Below, in pieces: positions 26,920-34,529 of a DNA stretch of 64,000 nt; positions within the stretch are counted from its first letter, which is position 1; each line of letters starts with the position of its first letter. Both the position numbers and the translations under genes were made by a program. Below the pieces are notes generated by a model. It was not told the origin of the DNA, did not search any database, and saw nothing but the letters and a program-made list of their open reading frames with translations. Origin of the DNA: CAZAQV01 sp964487255 (GTDB lineage: Bacteria; Myxococcota_A; Polyangia; Polyangiales; CAZAQV01); NCBI GenBank assembly GCA_964487255.1, contig CAZAQV010000010.1, forward strand, positions 62,001 to 126,000. Reading direction: 5' to 3'.

Positions 26920-28578
26920 GTGAGCGAGGATCGGGACAGCGAGCGACCCACTCGAGAGACCGGTGCCGTGCGGTCCTCGGCCCCGCCTCCTTCATCTGTA
27001 CCGCCTCCGCGGTATTCGCTAAGCCCGTTTTCTGAACTGCAGCCTGTGTGCGAGATTCGCGGCTATTCAGTGGTGGGGCGCATTTCGAAGAGCGCGACTG
27101 GAGAGACGTACCTGGCTTATCGAGGTGAGCGCCGCGACGAGCGCTGGTACTCGCTCAAGCTTCTTTCGGCCATCGTTGAGCGGCAACCCGAGTTGCTTGC
27201 GAAGGTTGACCAGGAGATCAGCCGCTCAGAGTCATTGCAACATCCGTCTATCGTTTCTGTCGAAGACACCGTGGCCGCCGCGTCGCAGCGCCTCGTCGTA
27301 TTCCCTTGGATTCGCGGGGTGGCGCTCAGTGCACCCATTTGGCACACAAGCGAAGGCGACTCGGCCCTGCGCTGGGACCTGGCTGTGCATGTCTTTTCGC
27401 AGGTTTGCCAGGCGCTTCGAGGTGTTGTGCACGAGGACCATGCGGGCGTTCGCGTACATGGTGCCATCATTCCCCAAAATGTTGTGGTTGATGCTGCCGG
27501 TGACGCCTACGTCCTCAACCTCGGTCTCGACGTGCTGCGTGCGGGCGCGCAGGACCTCACGATGGTCTACCCCTTTCGTGCGCCCGAGGTGCGCGCTTCG
27601 GGCAAGATGACCGCGGCCGCTGATGTGTTCGGCGTGGGCGTGTGCATGCTTGAAATGATTGCCGTCGGCTCGGCGCGCAAGTTGCTTGAGAACCCACTAC
27701 AAACGAGTGAAGTGGTGGATATGGCTTGCACGCGCACCCAATGTCCGACCACGCTCTCGGCGCTTATCGCGCGAGCTGTCGCGGTGGATCCTGCGCGCCG
27801 CTTTGTGAGCCTTGCCTCGCTCGCCGACGCGCTGCAGCGCGTCCCTCTCGTCCTCGAGACTCCCGATTTGAAGCGCGATCTTGTGGCGTCGCTTCGCGAC
27901 GAGCGTGACATTGGCTTCGATCGTCCTCCGGCGATGGAGACCGCAGAGCTACGCATCGCCGACCTTGCGGAGAAGGCTCGAATTGCAGAGCTCTCGACGG
28001 ACACCGGGCTCTCGTCGCCGCCTGAATCTTCGGATGCGACCGAGCGTAAGGTCGCCACGGACGCACTCTCTGAGGGGGTTGTGTCCATGCCACAGCCGGA
28101 GCTGCCGCGGCCTGCCCGGCCCGGCTGGCTCGCGTTTGTCGTCGCGGCGATCTTGGTGGGTCTCGCGAGTATTGGCGTTTGGTTCATGGCGGGTTCGTCC
28201 GACGAAGTGCCCGTTGTCGTTGAGGGCGTTTCGGGGTCTCGGTCGGCAGATCGCACGCCCGTGGCAACGGTGGTGTCCGACGAGCCCGGTCGGGCGAGGT
28301 CGTCGGAGACAGCGTCCGCAAAGGCTGGCCGCAAAAACAGCGGCGCCGTCGGCTCCACCGCTTTAAAGCTCGCAGACGCTGGGCAGCGCGCAGTCGATGC
28401 TGCGGCAGCCGCGCGTGATGCCGCAGCCGAAGCCGCGGTCGATAGCGACGAGTTCGCCGAGAGTTCGGAAGCCGACGAGACCTCGGGTTCAGGACCCGGC
28501 GGGGCCCGCAGCAAGCGCCGAAAAGGCGCCTCGCAGCGTCGCCACAAAAAGAAATTATTGGCGAATCCTGGCTTCTAA
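26920..28578 (+). CDS. Transmembrane Ser/Thr kinase-like protein, probable pseudokinase
   Basis: 552 aa, GTG start. A Hanks-type kinase fold is recognisable from about residue 45 to 305, with Lys80 (SLKLL) and an APEV motif (221-224) and ADVFGVGV (234-241) preserved. But the catalytic loop is VHGAIIPQN (179-187) instead of HRDxKxxN, and the DFG position reads NLG (200-202). The catalytic and Mg-binding aspartates are therefore missing, so phosphotransfer is unlikely. A linker, a transmembrane helix (about 402-424) and a basic extracytoplasmic tail ending LLANPGF follow. It starts a run with the TPR and MopE-like genes. Confidence 0.85.
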   Translation: MSEDRDSERPTRETGAVRSSAPPPSSVPPPRYSLSPFSELQPVCEIRGYSVVGRISKSATGETYLAYRGERRDERWYSLKLLSAIVERQPELLAKVDQEISRSESLQHPSIVSVEDTVAAASQRLVVFPWIRGVALSAPIWHTSEGDSALRWDLAVHVFSQVCQALRGVVHEDHAGVRVHGAIIPQNVVVDAAGDAYVLNLGLDVLRAGAQDLTMVYPFRAPEVRASGKMTAAADVFGVGVCMLEMIAVGSARKLLENPLQTSEVVDMACTRTQCPTTLSALIARAVAVDPARRFVSLASLADALQRVPLVLETPDLKRDLVASLRDERDIGFDRPPAMETAELRIADLAEKARIAELSTDTGLSSPPESSDATERKVATDALSEGVVSMPQPELPRPARPGWLAFVVAAILVGLASIGVWFMAGSSDEVPVVVEGVSGSRSADRTPVATVVSDEPGRARSSETASAKAGRKNSGAVGSTALKLADAGQRAVDAAAAARDAAAEAAVDSDEFAESSEADETSGSGPGGARSKRRKGASQRRHKKKLLANPGF

Positions 28579-28585
28579 ATATCCC

Positions 28586-28605
28586 CCTAGAACTGCTACT
28601 CTAGG
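28586..28605 (+). promoter_or_regulatory. Hairpin ahead of the TPR gene
   Basis: CCTAGA (28586-28591) and TCTAGG (28600-28605) form a perfect 6-bp stem with an 8-nt loop, ending 3 nt before ATG 28609. The right arm contains the only ribosome-binding-like bases (AGG) of this gene, so folding would hide them. No T-run follows. Confidence 0.5.
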
Positions 28606-28608
28606 TGC

Positions 28609-29265
28609 ATGCTGGGCGCGTCTGTCCTACGAAACATCGTAGCAAGTCTGCTTTTTGTTCTTGCGGTTCCGACCTGGGCTCAAGCACAGGACAGTGGGCC
28701 AAACAAAGAAGACAAAGAGCAGGCTCGCGAACTCTTCTCGAAGGGGGTCGAGGCCTCTGAGAACGGCAACTCCGAAACCGCGGTTGCTTTCTTTCTCAAG
28801 TCATTCGAGCATTTCCCAGCGCCGAACACTGCAGTGAACATCGCGGGTATCTATCTCGAACTTCAAAAGTATGAAGAGGTGATCGAGTGGGCCAATCGCG
28901 CAAAGTCGCTGCCCGACATCCAACCCTCGGCGGTGGACATCGCGGACTCTTATATTGCACAGGCGAAGCCTTACGTAGAATCGACCGAACCCGAGCAAGG
29001 AGACGCCTCGCAGCCCGACGCCACAGAGCCGGTCGTGCAGCCCGAGCCAGAGCCCGAGCCGGATCCCGTCGCGGCGTCACTTACCGCCGAAGAGCCACTG
29101 GAGGAAAGCTCCGACGATGGTGCGATCACTGAACAGTGGTGGTTTTGGACGGGCGTCGGCGTCTTGGTCGTAGGCGCCACTGTCGGTGTCATCGCGGTGG
29201 CAAGTGGCGGCGAGGAAGACCCCGTCGGCGGAAACCTGATGCCAGGAGTTGTGACATGGAACTGA
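28609..29265 (+). CDS. TPR-containing membrane-anchored envelope protein
   Basis: 218 aa. Signal peptide (VLRNIVASLLFVLAVPTWAQAQ) followed by a TPR-like helical domain (about residues 35-120: ARELFSKGVEASENGNSETAVAFFLKSFE and ALPxAxxNxAxIY-type helices), a Glu/Pro-rich linker and a C-terminal transmembrane helix (WWFWTGVGVLVVGATVGVIAVA). Ends GGNLMPGVVTWN. Probably a protein-interaction module held at the inner membrane. It sits 30 nt behind the pseudokinase gene and overlaps the next gene by 10 nt. Confidence 0.75.
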   Translation: MLGASVLRNIVASLLFVLAVPTWAQAQDSGPNKEDKEQARELFSKGVEASENGNSETAVAFFLKSFEHFPAPNTAVNIAGIYLELQKYEEVIEWANRAKSLPDIQPSAVDIADSYIAQAKPYVESTEPEQGDASQPDATEPVVQPEPEPEPDPVAASLTAEEPLEESSDDGAITEQWWFWTGVGVLVVGATVGVIAVASGGEEDPVGGNLMPGVVTWN

Positions 29266-30236
29266 TTTTTCGGTTCTTCGCTAGGCTTTGCTCGCACGAG
29301 CGATGTGCAAATAGCACATCACGTGCTCTGCAAAGACCGCTCATCACGGGATCCTATCTTGCGGGTTTGCTCGGATTGTTCGCTCTGCTTGCGGGGTGTT
29401 CGTCGACACCAACCGAAATTGTCGTTCTTGTCGACACCAATCTCGAGGTGCCAGCCGAGCTCGATCGCGTGGTGCTCACCGTCACGTCACCTACGGGGGA
29501 AACCGTGATGGCCGACGCGAGCCTCGCCATGACACAGTTGCCGATTTCCCAGAGTCATGTTCGGGGCGGTGGCGCAGTCGGGCCCTATCGCTTCGAGGCA
29601 ACCGGCTTCTTGTCGACATCGTCGGTTGTGTCGCTGGCCCGCGATGCAAACTTCGTCGACGGTGAGCGACGAACGCTTCGGCTCAATCTCGACCAGAGCT
29701 GCGCGTCCATGGTGTGTGCAGAGGAAGGCACGACCTGCGTGCAGGGGGCGTGCGTCGCGGTTGCGCTTGCTCCCCTTGAAGCTTACGAAGGCAAGACACG
29801 CTTTTACGGTGCAGGCGAAGCTGGCGTGCCCGATACAGGGTTGCCTGACACGAGCCTGCCGGAGGGAGGCCTACCCGATCGCAGCATTCCAGACGCGATG
29901 CCCGAAACGTGTGTTCCTCAAGACGAAGCTTGTGACGGCGCTGACAATGACTGCGACGGTAAGGTGGACGAGGGCTTCGACCTCACCATGGACCCGGACA
30001 ACTGTGGCCAGTGCGGGGTGACGTGTAGGCCGAATGCTGGGCTGGGCATTTCGACCGCATCGTGCGCGGCCAGCACCTGCACGTTCACTTGCGCCACCAA
30101 CTACGGTGACTGTGATGGCGACGTCTCAGACGGTTGCGAAGACCTTACGACCAAGCAGCGTTGTGGCAGCTGCGGCAATAGCTGCCGCGGCAACCGCACG
30201 TGCATGCTCAACGTCGACACCTACGAATGCATCTAA
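29256..30236 (+). CDS. MopE-like lipoprotein with putative metal-binding motif
   Basis: 326 aa from ATG 29256, preceded by CAGGAG and overlapping the TPR gene by 10 nt; the frame extends further upstream but not with a plausible start. After a long N-terminal region a lipoprotein signal can be read (YLAGLLGLFALLAGC). A beta-rich domain follows, then CVPQDEACDGADNDCDGKVDEGFDL, the Ca-binding-like motif of MopE-type proteins, and a Cys-rich end (CGQCGVTC, CGSCGNSCRG). Probable surface or periplasmic protein in one transcript with the pseudokinase and TPR genes. Function unknown. Confidence 0.75.
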   Translation: MELIFRFFARLCSHERCANSTSRALQRPLITGSYLAGLLGLFALLAGCSSTPTEIVVLVDTNLEVPAELDRVVLTVTSPTGETVMADASLAMTQLPISQSHVRGGGAVGPYRFEATGFLSTSSVVSLARDANFVDGERRTLRLNLDQSCASMVCAEEGTTCVQGACVAVALAPLEAYEGKTRFYGAGEAGVPDTGLPDTSLPEGGLPDRSIPDAMPETCVPQDEACDGADNDCDGKVDEGFDLTMDPDNCGQCGVTCRPNAGLGISTASCAASTCTFTCATNYGDCDGDVSDGCEDLTTKQRCGSCGNSCRGNRTCMLNVDTYECI

Positions 30237-30271
30237 AAAAGGCCGGTGAGGAGGAGACTCACCGACCTTTT
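30235..30271. terminator. Bidirectional intrinsic terminator
   Basis: CGGTGAG (30244-30250) pairs with CTCACCG (30258-30264), extended by GG/CC, with a 7-nt loop. A-run on one side and T-run on the other, between convergent genes, so it can stop both transcripts. Confidence 0.9.
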
Positions 30272-30295
30272 CGACCGCTCTTTGATGCGCGTTGA

Positions 30296-31130
30296 CTAGC
30301 GAATGATGACCGGCGGGTCGTCGCTGCCATCGCCGGAGGAGCCGTCGCCGACGTAGTCTTCGTCGATCTTGCCGTCGCCGTCATCGTCGATGCCGTCGCC
30401 GTCATCGTCCGCGCTACCGTCCCCAGAAGTGCCGTCGCCCGACGAGCCGCTGCCAGAGGAGCCGTCGCCCGAGCTGCCGTCGCCGGACCCGTCGCCGGAG
30501 GTGCCGTCGCCCACATCTTCGTCGATCTTGCCATCGCCATCGTCGTCCACGCCGTCGCCGTCATCATCGAGGCCATCGGAGGGATCGTTACTGCTGTTCG
30601 GGTCATCGCCGTTGGGTCCGTTCGGGTCATCGCCGTTGGGTCCGTTCGGGTCATCGCCGTTGGGTCCGTTCGGGNNNNNNNNNNNNNNNNNNNNNNNNNN
30701 NNNNNNNNNNNNNNNNNNNNNNNNNNNNNNNNNNNNNNNNNNNNNNNNNNNNNNNNNNNNNNNNNNNNNNNNNNTCATCGCCGTCGTGCACACAGCAGCC
30801 GTCTGCGTCGCAACCGGCGGGGATCTGACAGCCACCCTTATCGTTTCCTTGGCCACTGTTTCCATCCCAATAGCAGTCGACCTTTCCGCTATGCGGGTCG
30901 TCGATGTTATCGCCTGCGATGCCGGTAGGGCTGTTGTGCCCTCCGTTCCCTTCGCCTTGGCCGTTGTGTCCGCGAAGCGGCAGTGCGTTGGGCACAAAAG
31001 TGGTCATGTCCGGATCGCAAGGCTGGCCGTCCGCGTCGTGTAGGTACAGCGCCGAGGAACTCGGGCCGGCGTTGGAACAACTGACGACCACGAAACTCAG
31101 AGCAGCGAGCGCGCAAAATAAGACCTTCAT
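30296..31130 (-). CDS. Surface lipoprotein with DDPNGPNG and DDDGDG repeats, interrupted by an assembly gap
   Basis: The N-terminal part (from 31130) has a lipoprotein signal (MKVLFCALAALSFVVVSC, Cys18), preceded by a strong CAGGAGG ribosome-binding site, then a Gly/Asn-rich region and CCVHDGD. After 100 Ns (30675-30774) the frame resumes with tandem DDPNGPNG units, then DDDGDGxDDDGDGKIDED repeats and Gly/Ser/Asp runs to DDPPVIIR. Reading frame differs across the gap because the gap length is arbitrary, so I join both parts into one gene by inference. Repeats suggest a Ca-binding-like surface protein. Function unknown. Confidence 0.7.
30601..30672 (-). repeat. Tandem 24-bp repeats next to the assembly gap
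   Basis: Three exact 24-bp copies (30601-30624, 30625-30648, 30649-30672), each encoding DDPNGPNG. The sequence after the gap resumes in a related phase (TCATCGCCGT), so the gap lies inside the repeat array and the true copy number is unknown. Confidence 0.9.
30675..30774. other. Assembly gap (100 Ns)
   Basis: Exactly 100 N characters, the conventional placeholder length. Real length unknown. Confidence 0.98.
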
Positions 31131-31322
31131 TCAAACCTCCTGGGCATTCAGGTATGAGCAAAGAGTGGGCCAGATTGAATTGTCAGTGATCTTGGAGACG
31201 GACTGCTACTCGTGATGTTCCTCACCGGAACGCGCCACGCGCCAGTGTTGCGTGCGCGGCAAATCCGATGGTGTAAAGCTACAGCATCAATGCGTCTTTG
31301 CGCGTTGTTGCGCGCTGCTTGA

Positions 31323-32516
31323 TCAGCGACCGCGGCGTGAACGACGACGGCGTTTGGGGCGCGGCAGTTCAGGCGCTTCGTCGCCGCGACCCGCGGCCTC
31401 GATGGCGCAGAAGCTTGCAGCGTCGGTGTAGAAGTCGCGCGCCGTGAGTTTGTCTGCCTTGCCCGCCAGAAGTCTACTTTGCGCGCCGAGAATGACGCGG
31501 ACCCGATCGCGGAGACGTCGTGGCACGGTGAGTCTCTCGGTCATGTCTTCAAAGAAGGAATCGATGGCTGTCGCGGGCCGACGGCTGTCTTGGGTCCACT
31601 CGCGGATCGAGCCGTGAAGTAGGCTGGTAAAAAGCACGGCATCGCTGACTTGCTCACCTTCGGCGTGGCGACGGTCGATTTCTTGGAGACGCCGCCAGAG
31701 CGCGCTCGTTCCGGGGGCGTGCTCGTCGAGCAGCGAGGACAGCTCTGGCAAGATCTCTGCGAGAATGCCCGTGTCCCAGGCGAGATAGATGGAGCGCTGA
31801 GCAGCGCCGCCACGCATCAAACGAAAGATCTCTTCGAGCACGCGCGGCGCAGAGGCCTCGCGCAGAGTCGTCCGGTGTAAGCGCATGCTGTCGTAAAGGT
31901 CGGGGTCGATACCCAGGTCGAGTCGAGCGCTAAACTTGAGCGCTCTGAGGATGCGTACCGGGTCCTCGCGCAGCCTGATGTCGGGGTCGCCGATCATGCG
32001 TACGACTTGGGCTTCGAGGTCCGGAACGCCGCCCACGTAATCGATCACGGCCTCTTGTTCGATGTCGTAGAACAAACCATTGATCGTGAAGTCGCGGCGA
32101 AGTGCGTCCTCGTGTGGCTCCCCGAAGACGTTGTCACGCCGGATCGGTTCGCCGGTGTTCGCGCCTGGATCACGGCGAAAGGTTGCTGTCTCGATGATCT
32201 TTCCGCCTGAAAACAAAATGTGCGCCAACCGAAAGCGACGCCCGATGATGCGACAGTTGCCAAAGAGGGAGCGGACCTCCTGCGGGTGTGCGCTGGTCGC
32301 TACGTCGAAGTCTTTTGGCTTTCGACCGAGCAGTAGGTCGCGCACGCCGCCTCCAACTAGGTAGGCCGTGTGTCCGTTGCGCTTGAGTCGACGCAGGACC
32401 TTTGCCGCATCGCGGTCGATGAGGTCAGCCGGGATGGCTTGTTCGTGGACCGCGGGTTCGGGGACTTCTGAGGCCTTGTCGCGCTCAAGATTGGTTACGT
32501 TGGCGTCTGCATCCAT
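31323..32516 (-). CDS. pcnB: Poly(A) polymerase / tRNA nucleotidyltransferase family (PcnB-like)
   Basis: 397 aa. Class II nucleotidyltransferase that adds adenosines to RNA 3' ends. The head domain has LVGGGVRDLLLGRKPKDFDVAT with the GGxxR and DxD metal-binding motifs, then RRDFTINGLFYD and the RRDP-type ATP-specificity region. The neck and tail are Arg-rich, ending in KRRRRSRRGR. The short C-terminal basic tail and length favour PcnB over CCA-adding enzyme, but these two families are hard to separate. ATG 32516 has no strong ribosome-binding site. Confidence 0.85.
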   Translation of the reverse strand: MDADANVTNLERDKASEVPEPAVHEQAIPADLIDRDAAKVLRRLKRNGHTAYLVGGGVRDLLLGRKPKDFDVATSAHPQEVRSLFGNCRIIGRRFRLAHILFSGGKIIETATFRRDPGANTGEPIRRDNVFGEPHEDALRRDFTINGLFYDIEQEAVIDYVGGVPDLEAQVVRMIGDPDIRLREDPVRILRALKFSARLDLGIDPDLYDSMRLHRTTLREASAPRVLEEIFRLMRGGAAQRSIYLAWDTGILAEILPELSSLLDEHAPGTSALWRRLQEIDRRHAEGEQVSDAVLFTSLLHGSIREWTQDSRRPATAIDSFFEDMTERLTVPRRLRDRVRVILGAQSRLLAGKADKLTARDFYTDAASFCAIEAAGRGDEAPELPRPKRRRRSRRGR

Positions 32517-32633
32517 GGCGTGTTCGAGAGATTCGCCCGTCGAAAGCTGTCACAATGCTACCACAGAGCGCGCAAAACGCTGTGATAAGTCTTGTGGTTG
32601 CGGAACCCGCTTCGCTTCTGACATCGTCGTGCC

Positions 32634-33695
32634 ATGACCGATCTCGATCCAGCACGGCTCATCATCGCTGGTTTTCGCGGCAATAGCCTACCTTCGCGCT
32701 ATGAGAACTGGCTTCAGAAGGGTGCACTAGGGGGGATCATCCTATTTTCACGCAACTTTGACGGGGCGGAGGGGGCGAGAGGTATCGTTGCAGCGGCCCG
32801 CGCTGCGCAGCCGCAGATGATCGCAGCCGTCGACCAAGAAGGGGGACGAGTCCAGCGGCTCAAAGAGCTTCAGCTTCCGCCGGCGGCGCATTGGAAAGAG
32901 TGGGGGAACCCGTCGCTCACGCGCGAAGCGGGCCTGCAGCTAGGTCGCTTTCTTGCCGCGCTTGGCTTCAACTTGGACTTTGCCCCGGTCGTGGACGTCA
33001 ATACGAACCCGGACAACCCGGTGATTGGTGACCGCGCTTTCGGCGACGAGGTGGGCACGGTCGTCGCGTACGCACGCGCTTTTGCCGAAGGGCTGCACGA
33101 GGCGGGCGTTGCTTCGTGCGCCAAGCACTTTCCGGGGCACGGCGACACCGATACCGACTCGCACCTGGCGCTGCCGCGGCTGGCGCACGACATGGAGCGC
33201 CTCGAACGGGTGGAGCTGGCGAGTTTTGCGGAGTTTGTCGACCTGCCTGCCTGGATGACGGCGCATATCCTGTTCACGAGCATCGACGACAAATACCCCG
33301 CGACGCTGTCCGAGTCGGCGATCGCGGTCGCGCGACAGAAGCTCGGCTACTCGGGCGTGATCATCAGCGACGACTTGGAGATGAACGCGATCTCCTCTCA
33401 CCACGGGTACGCAGACGCAGCAGTGGCCGCGATCGAGGCCGGTTGCGATGCGCTGCTGGTTTGTTCGGAGGAGTCGGCGGTGGTGGAGGCACGCGAAGCG
33501 CTTCGTGCAGAGGCTGTCCGTAGCCCCACGTTCCGAGCGCGGGTTGCCCAGTCGTGGCAGCGCGTTGCCGCACTCATCGAGCGTTTCCCGATGCCCTCCA
33601 GCGCGCCAGGAGCGTGGCAAGACGTGCTCGATAGCCCCGGCGTCAGCGCCTTGAAGTCGCGGTTAAGCGAGCGGCTCGGGGAGCGCGATGGCTGA
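32634..33695 (+). CDS. nagZ: Beta-N-acetylhexosaminidase (glycoside hydrolase family 3)
   Basis: 353 aa. Removes N-acetylglucosamine from anhydro-muropeptides during peptidoglycan recycling. The family-3 signature KHFPGHGDTDTDSHLALP and the later GVIISDDLEMNAIS with the nucleophile aspartate are intact. No signal peptide, consistent with a cytoplasmic enzyme. The length matches NagZ. It overlaps xthA by 8 nt (stop at 33693-33695, next ATG 33688), so the two genes are translationally linked although their functions are unrelated. Confidence 0.93.
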   Translation: MTDLDPARLIIAGFRGNSLPSRYENWLQKGALGGIILFSRNFDGAEGARGIVAAARAAQPQMIAAVDQEGGRVQRLKELQLPPAAHWKEWGNPSLTREAGLQLGRFLAALGFNLDFAPVVDVNTNPDNPVIGDRAFGDEVGTVVAYARAFAEGLHEAGVASCAKHFPGHGDTDTDSHLALPRLAHDMERLERVELASFAEFVDLPAWMTAHILFTSIDDKYPATLSESAIAVARQKLGYSGVIISDDLEMNAISSHHGYADAAVAAIEAGCDALLVCSEESAVVEAREALRAEAVRSPTFRARVAQSWQRVAALIERFPMPSSAPGAWQDVLDSPGVSALKSRLSERLGERDG

Positions 33696-34506
33696 GTCGA
33701 CAAAGCGCATCTACTCATGGAACGTCAACGGCCTGCGTGCGTGCGCGCGCAAAGGTTTCGTCGAGTGGCTTAAGGGGTCCCGCGGCCACCTGGTTTGCGT
33801 GCAAGAAGTCCGTGCGCATCTTGAACAGATCGACCCCGATCTACGTGCGCCTGGGCGCTGGAAGTCTGGGTTTTCGAGTGCAGAGCGCAAAGGCTATTCG
33901 GGGGTCGGCTATTTTTCGCGCCAGGCGCCCAGCGCTTGTGAGACCTCACTCGGTGAAGCGCGATTCGATCGCGAGGGACGTGTGCAGCTCCTGCGCTTTG
34001 GCCAGCTCAACGTCGCGAACGTCTACTTTCCGAATGGCAGCGGCCCCGGACGCGACCACAGCCGCGTGCCCTACAAACTGGAGTTTTACCGAAAGTTGTT
34101 TGATCGCCTCGCCGACGACTTCCGTGCGGGCGTGCCCTGGCTCGTTGTAGGGGACTTTAACACGGCCCATCAAGAATGGGACCTCGCGCGTCCCAAGCAA
34201 AACCACAAGACAAGTGGCTTTTTGCCGTCTGAACGTGAGGAACTCGATCGTTGGCTCCGAGCTGGGTGGATCGACACGTTTCGCGCAAACCTGCCTCCGC
34301 GGAGGCAGCAAGAAGAAGGTCATTACACGTGGTGGAGTCAGCGGGCAGGTGTTCGCGAGCGTAACATTGGCTGGCGAATCGACTACATGCTCGCTTCACC
34401 CGGCTTGGCGCCCCGCATCACGGCTGCTCGCATCCATCCGGACGTGTTCGGGTCCGACCACTGCCCCATCTCGGTCGACCTCGACGCGTCGCTCTTCGTG
34501 GGCTAA
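33688..34506 (+). CDS. xthA: Exodeoxyribonuclease III (class II AP endonuclease)
   Basis: 272 aa. Mg-dependent nuclease that cleaves DNA at abasic sites and trims 3' ends in base-excision repair. Family residues are present: Asn in WNVNGLRAC (about residue 12-14), Glu40 in VQE, GDFNTAHQEWDLARPKQN with the catalytic Asp and Asn, and GSDHCPIS near the C-terminus. Length and order are typical of XthA. The start overlaps the end of nagZ. Confidence 0.93.
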   Translation: MAESTKRIYSWNVNGLRACARKGFVEWLKGSRGHLVCVQEVRAHLEQIDPDLRAPGRWKSGFSSAERKGYSGVGYFSRQAPSACETSLGEARFDREGRVQLLRFGQLNVANVYFPNGSGPGRDHSRVPYKLEFYRKLFDRLADDFRAGVPWLVVGDFNTAHQEWDLARPKQNHKTSGFLPSEREELDRWLRAGWIDTFRANLPPRRQQEEGHYTWWSQRAGVRERNIGWRIDYMLASPGLAPRITAARIHPDVFGSDHCPISVDLDASLFVG

Positions 34507-34529
34507 GTACCCGCGCCCAAGATTGTCGA

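Noticed and set aside
30601..30672. 24-bp tandem repeats considered as CRISPR or origin iterons
   Set aside because: They keep a reading frame (DDPNGPNG) and are contiguous without spacers.
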